Source: Lotus japonicus (Eukaryota > Streptophyta > Magnoliopsida > Fabales > Fabaceae). From it: a stretch of 64,000 bases of DNA. The notes under the pieces are model-generated. The model saw only the letters and a program-made list of their open reading frames with translations. It had not been told where the DNA came from and ran no database searches. This document shows, one piece after another, positions 44,694-64,000 of the stretch (the stretch's first letter is position 1; each line of letters opens with the position of its first letter). The stretch spans positions 48,567,096 to 48,631,095 of the forward strand of contig NC_080045.1 in the NCBI RefSeq assembly GCF_012489685.1, written 5' to 3'. A program made the translations under genes and the position numbers.

Positions 44694-47530
44694 TGTAACA
44701 CCCCAATTTCTCAACTGAGGAGTCACATTAGTAACCTAACAAAGTCTAAGGACCAATCTGCAATCCCTAAAAACCAAGGGAATTTTTTTTCTGTAAAACA
44801 ACTAAACACTTCGGCTAAAAGGTTGGAAACATACCATAACTTTATTTAGATAACTTGTTTCCCGATATACAGTAATAATAGTTTACAATACCATAAGTAA
44901 GGTTCAGAATAAACATGCGCACTTTAACAGTGGCGGAAGCAAGACTTTAATAACAGAGTTCTCATAAAGTAAAAGAGACTCCAACATAATCCACAAGAAG
45001 AGAAGCAAAGCTGCTTCTCATACCTCTACTCCACCGCTTACAACTCGATCTCCAACTCGAGTAGCTATGCCTCGGCGGAAGGATCTCCATCGCCTAATAG
45101 CGTTAAGCGCCCAAACAACAAGTAGCAAATAGAAAGGGTTAACTCCATGCAATTACCATGTATAAAAGAGAAAAATCATGCTGTTCGAATTTAATTACCT
45201 GGCATGGTAAATAACTAGCAACATAACTCAACTCATATATCAACAACTTAAACATAAATCGGACTCAGATAATAATAACCTCAACAATGTAACATCAAAT
45301 CAGATATCAATAAACCAATACGAAAATCCAACAACATAGGGTCAGGTGTTAGTTCCCTATAATGCAACTATATGCTGCTAACAAAATGGATCGATCAATA
45401 TCGTCTCTCAAGACGGGACAATGATAGGACACACCTCCTCATCGCCACTTATAACGTCATACATGACGGGACAATCATAGGACACACCTCCTAATCGCCA
45501 CTTAACGTCACACAAGACGGGACAATCATAGGACACACCTCCTGATCGCCACTTAGCACCTCGCAAGATGGGACAATGATAGGACACACCTCCTCATCGC
45601 CACTTGACTCAAGCCCTATATGCCAAGTCAGACAATAACAAAGCCCACCCAAGGACCAATCCAAAGTAACCACATGTTCCATCCACTAGGAAGCAGTAAC
45701 GACAGAAACCAGTAAACGGCCGAAGCCTCTCAAAAAACATTTTCCAAATTCAGCATAATAATCATCATCATCTGCCAATCAATATAAACATCTTCATCTC
45801 AAACACAGGCAGTGCGATAAAAGCATGCAAGACTCAAAGACGCTCTAAAACCGAGTTACCCTTACCTTCGTGAGTAGAAGTTGGGCATGGAAATTGCGAA
45901 CCTAGAACAAAGAAAACACAATCATCAACACAAGCTTCACTAGGAGCAACACGATCTACTAATACTAATCGAAATCGTAAAGAAAGCCTCTAAAGCTTCA
46001 GAGTTCCTATTTAGGCACAAATTGACAACGGAGACTTCGTTCGCTAAAACGAGCATAACTCGAGCTACAGAACTCAGAATGACACGAAACCGGCGCCAAA
46101 ATTTCGACAATTGAAAGAGCTACGCAATGGCTCAGGTCATAGAGACCCAAAAATTATTTTTGGACACGGTACCCAAGCAATTAGGTTTCGGCCACTATGG
46201 AAAATAGGGTTTTCGAACTTTTTCTTCGATCTAAATCAATTCACAAGGTAGTTTTAGGGTAAAACTAAGGCAAAGAAATTGTCGGAACAATTTTCGGACA
46301 ATCGGGTCGAAATACGACTATCCAGGGGCATTTTGGTCCAAAATAAAGGCTCAAAACTTCAAAGTTATCAGTTCGGAAAACAAATTTGACAGCATTGATC
46401 CTCATGACATCCGTGACAACAAATCCTAAAGGCACGAAGTCAGATTACAGCTTTTCGACAATAAAGTTTCGAAATGTGCGACTAATGGGGTTTTGAATCA
46501 ATTTTTCAGATCTTGGACAACTGAATCGCAATCGGCGATTACTGACAGAGGTTTTAGACTCATGGGAACATAAGGAACATAACCCAACCAAGAAATCAAG
46601 GAAATCGGACAATTTTAGAAAAAGCTCAAAACTGTGAGCACAGAAACGACTTCAGAAACGCAACAGAAACAGTAAACAGAGGTAGGATTCATGCTAGTTA
46701 CCTCAATACCTAGAAGTAGGGACGAACTGCACGAAGATTGGTCAAGTTTTCGCGAAAATTTCTCCTCTCCTCCTCTCTCCTTGCTCGCGGCCTTGAATGG
46801 GTGAGAATGAAGAGATTTTGCTTTTTCGAGCTATTTATAGGCAGGTGAAATCGCGGGAAAATGAAAATTTCGCGATTCCGATTTTTGCAGCACGTCCACC
46901 GAGGAATTCTAAGAGAGATTCTGGCGTCAGAATTCCAGAACTCAAAACAATTATCTATGATTTGGGAAAAACGATATCTAAAATCCCAAAGGCGGTGTAA
47001 GTTAATCTGTCCCGTTAAACTACTTTTTGCTGTGATGCTCAGACGACAAAACTTCCTTCTGAAGAAAGATTGGAAATGTCAAAAAAAATCTGGCAACGCG
47101 GACGGAAACTTCGTTAGAAGTCCCGAATAGAAAAAGTCTTCATCCATCGCTCGAATCTAGGGTTTCGAAGCAAGGAAATTAGCGTCGTCGGACTTCCGAA
47201 AAGTGAATACTATCGTGCGTACAGTCCAGAGTTCCGAAATGAAACGCTGGTCGAAGGAAAAATAAAGAAAATCTTTAAATTTTCCCAGGATTCGAAATCT
47301 CACTTAAAACGTTGCTCTAAAGCGAAATTAGCCTATTCTGGACACGCTTGCCATAAGGCGGGTGTGCAGACGACTCGCTCTAATTCCTAAAATGACTACG
47401 CAACATTCCTCAAGCAATTCCTGAACTTTCTTCTTCATTAATCTTTCTCAAATATCAAACTCCTGTCACGCTTACACTGATTCTACGCGTGAGTCGGAAA
47501 TTAGCTTGTTCTGAAAATCCAGGTCTTACA
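44694..47530 (-). repeat. 5' LTR of the Tekay-like element (2837 bp)
   Basis: Same length as the 3' LTR and apparently the same sequence, including the tandem array at 45412-45611. The right border ACAAG duplicates the left flank at 38428-38432. Confidence 0.95.
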
Positions 47531-47666
47531 ACAAGTGGATTGGACACCACATCTTTCAACCAAAACCTTAAGGCATTAGGTGCATGGGTCCTCTCACTTA
47601 TAAAGTGTTCCTCACTCTCCTAATCATCAAATGTGGGACTTCTTACTCACACTTGAATTCCCAACA

Positions 47667-47833
47667 ATCTCCCATTCAGGTGTGAGTCAATCTCAAGTGG
47701 AAACCTCCAAATACTTGCACCGCTGTTGGCTCTACACATCAACGAGACACGCCGCCTAGCCACCATTGCCAGGAAGACTTTCAACACAAGGAGTCGTCAC
47801 CATGATCGCACTAACCATCGGCTCTGATACCAC
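47667..47833 (-). repeat. TRIM internal domain 1
   Basis: 167 bp between LTR A and LTR B. It carries a PBS complement (GCTCTGATACCAC at its right end) and a weakened polypurine tract (CTCCCATTCAGG instead of CTCCCCCTCAAG). No coding frame. Confidence 0.85.
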
Positions 47834-48029
47834 TGTTGGGCCACAAGAGGATAAACCGGAGGATCATCACATTGGACTTACATTAGCACATCACAAGTGG
47901 ATTGGACACCACATCTTTCACCCAAAACCTTAAGACATTGGGTGTATGGGTCCTCTCACTTTTAAAGTGTTCAAAACTCCTATAATCTTCCAATGTGGGA
48001 CTTCTTTACTCACACTTGATATCCCAACA

Positions 48030-48217
48030 ATCTCCCCCTCAAGTGTAAGTCCATCTCAAGCGGAAACCTCCAAATACTTGCACCGTCGTTGACTCTACAC
48101 ATCAACGAGACACGCCACCTAGCCACCATTGCCGGGAAGACTTTCGACACAAGGAGTCGTCATCATGATCGCAGGAGTCGTCATCACGATCGCACTAACC
48201 ATCGGCTTTGATACCTC
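48030..48217 (-). repeat. TRIM internal domain 2 with a 21-bp duplication
   Basis: 188 bp, longer than its neighbours because AGGAGTCGTCATCATGATCGC is repeated once in tandem (48152-48193). The PBS region is mutated (GGCTTTGATACCTC), so this unit could not prime normally. Confidence 0.85.
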
Positions 48218-48411
48218 TGTTGGGCCGCAAGAGAATACGCCGGGGGATCATCACATTGGGCTAATATGAGCACACCACAAGTGGATTGGATACCACATCT
48301 TTCAACCAAAACCTCTTGCATTAGGTGCATGGATTCTCTCACTTACAAAGTGCTCCTCACTCTCCTAATCATCCAATGTGGGACTTCTTACTCACACTTG
48401 AATTCCCAACA

Positions 48412-48564
48412 ATCTCCCCTTCAAGTGTGAGTCCATCCTCCAAATACTTGCACCGCCGTTGGTTCTCCATCAACGGGACACACCGCCTAGCCACCATTCT
48501 CAGGAAGACTTTCGATACAAGGAGCCATCACCATGATCGCTTTAACCATCGGCTCTGATACCAC
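48412..48564 (-). repeat. TRIM internal domain 3
   Basis: 153 bp between LTR C and LTR D, with an intact PBS complement (GGCTCTGATACCAC) at its right edge and a polypurine tract at the left edge. Confidence 0.85.
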
Positions 48565-48733
48565 TGTTGGGCCGCAAGAGGATAAACCGGAGGATCGTCA
48601 CATTGGGATTGCATGAGCACATCACAAGTGAATTGGACACCACATCTTTTCCCCAAAACCTTTAAGACATTGGGTGTATGGGTCCTCTCACTTTTAAAGT
48701 GTTCAACACTCCTCTTGATATCCCAACACATGT

Positions 48734-49498
48734 GTTAAACTTGTACACTATCAAATATCAATGCATACAAATTAAATAATAATCAGTAAAATGAATTTCA
48801 TCTTTTCAATTATTATTATTATTTTTAAAATTAAAAGAAAGTACGTTACGGGGCCTTGCCCCAAGGCCCCTCCTTGTAACCCAAATAAAAAGTACGTTAA
48901 ATAAAACCAAATCAATTAAAATGATTCATATATAGCAACATGGACAAAGTAGACTTTTGAGAGCCTTTTCTCGTTTTTCATTTTCTTTCAAGAATTTCTT
49001 TCCATAGCAGCTCACTCATAATTTTCTTTCTCACCCCCTTTATAACCTAACCATGCAAGAAAAGTTACATTGGTTTTTGTGTTTTCTTTCAACATATATT
49101 ATTTCTCTTCCTTTTCTGCACTACCAAACGAAGCCTTAGTGCCACAATTTGTAGAGTTTATAACACTTTGATTTCTATTGTGACACTAAACAATTAATGT
49201 GATAAGTACAAAAATTTGGTCATGGGGCAGAATAGTAGCTAAGGTGTAGGTCTGCGCTTTATATGTAGATGTAGATATATAGATTAGACAGCCTGTTTTA
49301 ACAACTTATTGTCTTATTCATAATGGCTACATAAAATTGAGAGAACAACTTTATTCCAAGTGATGAAAGAATGACACAAGAATACTCAGCCATCCTCATT
49401 CAATCACACACCTCCAAGCATTTACCCTGATCAATGTCCCCAAATTTGAGGGGTCAGAATTTTCCTAGATTTTCCTTGACATGATTAGAGCTTCAGCA
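48734..49498. other. Intergenic DNA with a small GC hairpin insertion
   Basis: AT-rich spacer. At 48850-48870 a perfect 9-bp stem (GGGGCCTTG/CAAGGCCCC, 3-base loop) sits within a 40-bp segment (48849-48888) bounded by the 11-bp direct repeat AAAGTACGTTA (48838-48848 and 48889-48899). The 3' UTR of the channel gene probably occupies the part just below 49499. Confidence 0.6.
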
Positions 49499-62653
<13,155 letters not shown>

Positions 62654-63033
62654 AGCTCCTTGTTTGTTTGTTCAGGTGACTGTAGTGTGAAGTCAATACA
62701 CTACAGTTTCAGAACTATCAGAAGTATGGATGATACTCATGATTTTTTATTATTGCGGGGTAAGGTAAAGCTCACATGCCACGAAAAATAAATAAAAAAA
62801 CACCTTTGTAGCATGATGTCATATATATACTTGTTTTAATCACATTGCCAACAACAATGATTAATTCTTTACCTAAGTGCTCGCACCGAGCACTTGCGCT
62901 TCATTCACATGTGTAAGGATCTAATCTCTAATTTTATGATTAAGAAATGAAGTGAACCGATTTCTACATTAATAAATATTTATTTGCCCGTAATGAAGTC
63001 GTCAACATCCCTTTCACGATTTAATCACATTTC

Positions 63034-63084
63034 ACATTTATGTGTAGGTCTTTTCAAAAAAAAAAAAAACATTTATGTGTAGGT
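63034..63084 (+). mobile_element. Poly(A) micro-insertion with 16-bp target duplication
   Basis: ACATTTATGTGTAGGT at 63034-63049 and 63069-63084 flanks CTTTTC followed only by a run of A. Signature of an extremely 5'-truncated retroposon. Confidence 0.85.
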
Positions 63085-63178
63085 GTAGCCTTGGTGGACC
63101 ATAGTCATGTGATTATACACTCAATATTTTAGAGTTTTTCGAATTTATTATGGTTACAAGTGAATAATTGTCCTTATG

Positions 63179-63226
63179 TATCCAGTGATGGACCAGCTTA
63201 TAAAACAAAAATATCCAGTGATGGAC
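63179..63226 (+). mobile_element. Poly(A) micro-insertion with 15-bp target duplication
   Basis: TATCCAGTGATGGAC at 63179-63193 and 63212-63226 flanks CAGCTTATAAAACAAAAA (18 bp). The insert matches the GCTTATAAAA tip of the LINE-like 3' end near 38042-38055, pointing to that LINE group as its source. Confidence 0.85.
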
Positions 63227-63379
63227 TAATAATTTTAGATGCAAATAAAATATTTAATTCTAAAGAAAATATTAAGAATTTATTTGGATTATTTTTTGAT
63301 ATTTTGTTAATTACAAAAGTTGTTCTCTAAGTTCTGAGTATCTGAGTCAAACGTTAGAAATAATTAGTATAGACTCAAG

Positions 63380-63800
63380 AATTGTATTAGCTTGTTCGGT
63401 CATGATGTCTGCCCGAGGAGTAAGATGTACACAACCATCTAAGTCCAGAGCATTTTGCTTGCAGTGGACTTGTGATTCGTGAAGTCTAACATTTTCTTTA
63501 GGGTAAATTAATGTTAGAATAACTTAGTAAACATTTTTCTTAGTGGACTTGTAAAGACTAATCTCTCCTTTAGGTTAGGTCAGTACTAGAATTGCTTCAC
63601 AACCCTCCAAGTCATAAGTAAGCTGCTTGGCCGAATTGTAAAGACTAATTCCTTCTTAGGTCGGGCTAGTGCATGCTAGAATAACTCAGTATGTGCACAA
63701 TCCTTAGAGTTTTAAGCATTTTTTTAGTGAACTTGTGAAAACTAATCTCTCATTTAGGTTAGCCGAATGCCATAGCGTAAATTGATATGTACACACCCTT
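63380..63800 (+). repeat. Degenerate tandem-like repeat
   Basis: Related phrases recur at about 63475-63530, 63545-63600, 63620-63690 and 63715-63780: TGGACTTGTGA or GAACTTGTGAA, AGTCTAAC or ACTAATCTCTC, TTTAGG-T-AG, TGCTAGAATAACT. Spacing is about 80 bp with considerable drift. Origin unknown. Confidence 0.5.
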
Positions 63801-64000
63801 TAAGCCCTTAAGCAAAATCACTATTTGCATCAATTCAAAATCTATTAGTACGTCATCCAATATTATATTTATATATATATATCCCTTATAGTTTAAAAAC
63901 TTTAATTTTACCTCTTAAGCATTTCTCAATACCATCATTAAATTTTTAAAATATCATAAAGCATCTTTAATTATTTATTTATGTTTAATATGTTAAGATC

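Larger units (their letters stand above)
38433..47530 (-). mobile_element. Very young Tekay-like Ty3/gypsy element lacking gag
   Basis: Flanked by the perfect duplication ACAAG (38428-38432 and 47531-47535), inserted in TRIM LTR A. The two LTRs are both exactly 2837 bp at a constant offset of 6261, and every segment compared by eye is identical, so insertion is very recent. The internal region is only 3424 bp: PBS, a leader of about 230 bp, the tail of protease, then intact RT-RNase H-integrase. gag and the protease active site are missing, which looks like one internal deletion. Long LTRs and protein motifs place it near the Tekay/Del chromoviruses. Confidence 0.95.
38373..48728 (-). mobile_element. 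Tandem TRIM array: four LTRs and three internal domains
   Basis: The repeating unit is an LTR (TGTTGGG...CCCAACA) of about 190 bp and an internal domain of about 150-190 bp. LTRs are A 38373-38432 plus 47536-47666 (split by a gypsy element), B 47834-48029, C 48218-48411 and D 48565-48728 (shortened). Each internal domain starts with a purine-rich tract (minus strand GAGGGGGAGAT) beside one LTR. It ends with a primer site TGGTATCAGAGC beside the next, mutated before C. There is no coding capacity. The array as a whole is flanked by one duplication CATGT (38368-38372 and 48729-48733). The LTR includes the AGTCCCACATTGG motif common in plant TRIMs. Confidence 0.88.
62654..64000. other. Upstream of the channel gene, no other gene seen
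   Basis: The first few hundred bases should hold the promoter and 5' UTR of the channel gene. No clear TATA motif decides its start. Two poly(A) micro-insertions lie at 63034-63084 and 63179-63226. About 63380-63800 repeats variants of AACTTGTGAA-ACTAATCTCTC-TTTAGGTTAG with CTAGAATAACT, a degenerate tandem-like repeat. No coding frame of substance. Confidence 0.5.

Overview
This is a nuclear genomic segment of a dicot plant, most likely a legume. The basis is AT-rich DNA, many short GT-AG introns, plant-specific genes and nested plant transposons. I cannot name the species from sequence alone. No rRNA, tRNA gene, CRISPR array or prokaryotic feature was seen.

Four host genes can be reconstructed with splice phases that agree throughout. 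(1) An Aux/IAA auxin repressor, plus strand, 2149-2900, 3 exons, 177 aa. (2) A GH47 EDEM-type alpha-mannosidase of the MNS4/MNS5 class, minus strand, 30622-16620, 16 exons, 615 aa. (3) An EFG1-type rRNA-processing protein, minus strand, 36375-34594, 6 exons, 331 aa. (4) A CASTOR/POLLUX-like plastid-envelope ion channel (PEC class), minus strand, 62653-49499, 24 exons, 849 aa. From memory, the same four families in the same order occur in Arabidopsis at At5g43700 (IAA4), At5g43710 (MNS4), At5g43720 (EFG1/DUF2361) and At5g43745 (PEC2). If so, the window is an ancient conserved gene block stretched by transposons.

The spaces between genes are dominated by mobile DNA whose insertion history can be read base by base. 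Between genes 1 and 2 lies a decayed Reina-like Ty3/gypsy chromovirus (5069-12714, TSD GGGTG). One of its LTRs was later split by a non-autonomous CACTA transposon (5135-7497, TSD AGA) that carries a 345-bp inverted repeat and a captured CHY zinc-finger exon. Between genes 3 and 4 lies a tandem TRIM array (four LTRs and three internal domains, a single outer TSD CATGT). It is interrupted by a very young Tekay-like gypsy element (38433-47530, TSD ACAAG) that has 2837-bp LTRs of equal length, an intact 1032-aa RT/RNase H/integrase frame and no gag. Smaller insertions include a solo LTR (TSD GTCCG), a MULE-type element (9-bp TSD), MITEs, a tRNA-derived SINE, two RNase H relics of LINEs and four tiny poly(A) micro-insertions bounded by 14-16 bp duplications.

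The host genes act in separate processes: auxin signalling, ER glycoprotein quality control, ribosome biogenesis and plastid ion flux. There is no operon-like logic; what links them is shared synteny. The main novelty is in the transposon biology, not in a new enzymatic system.
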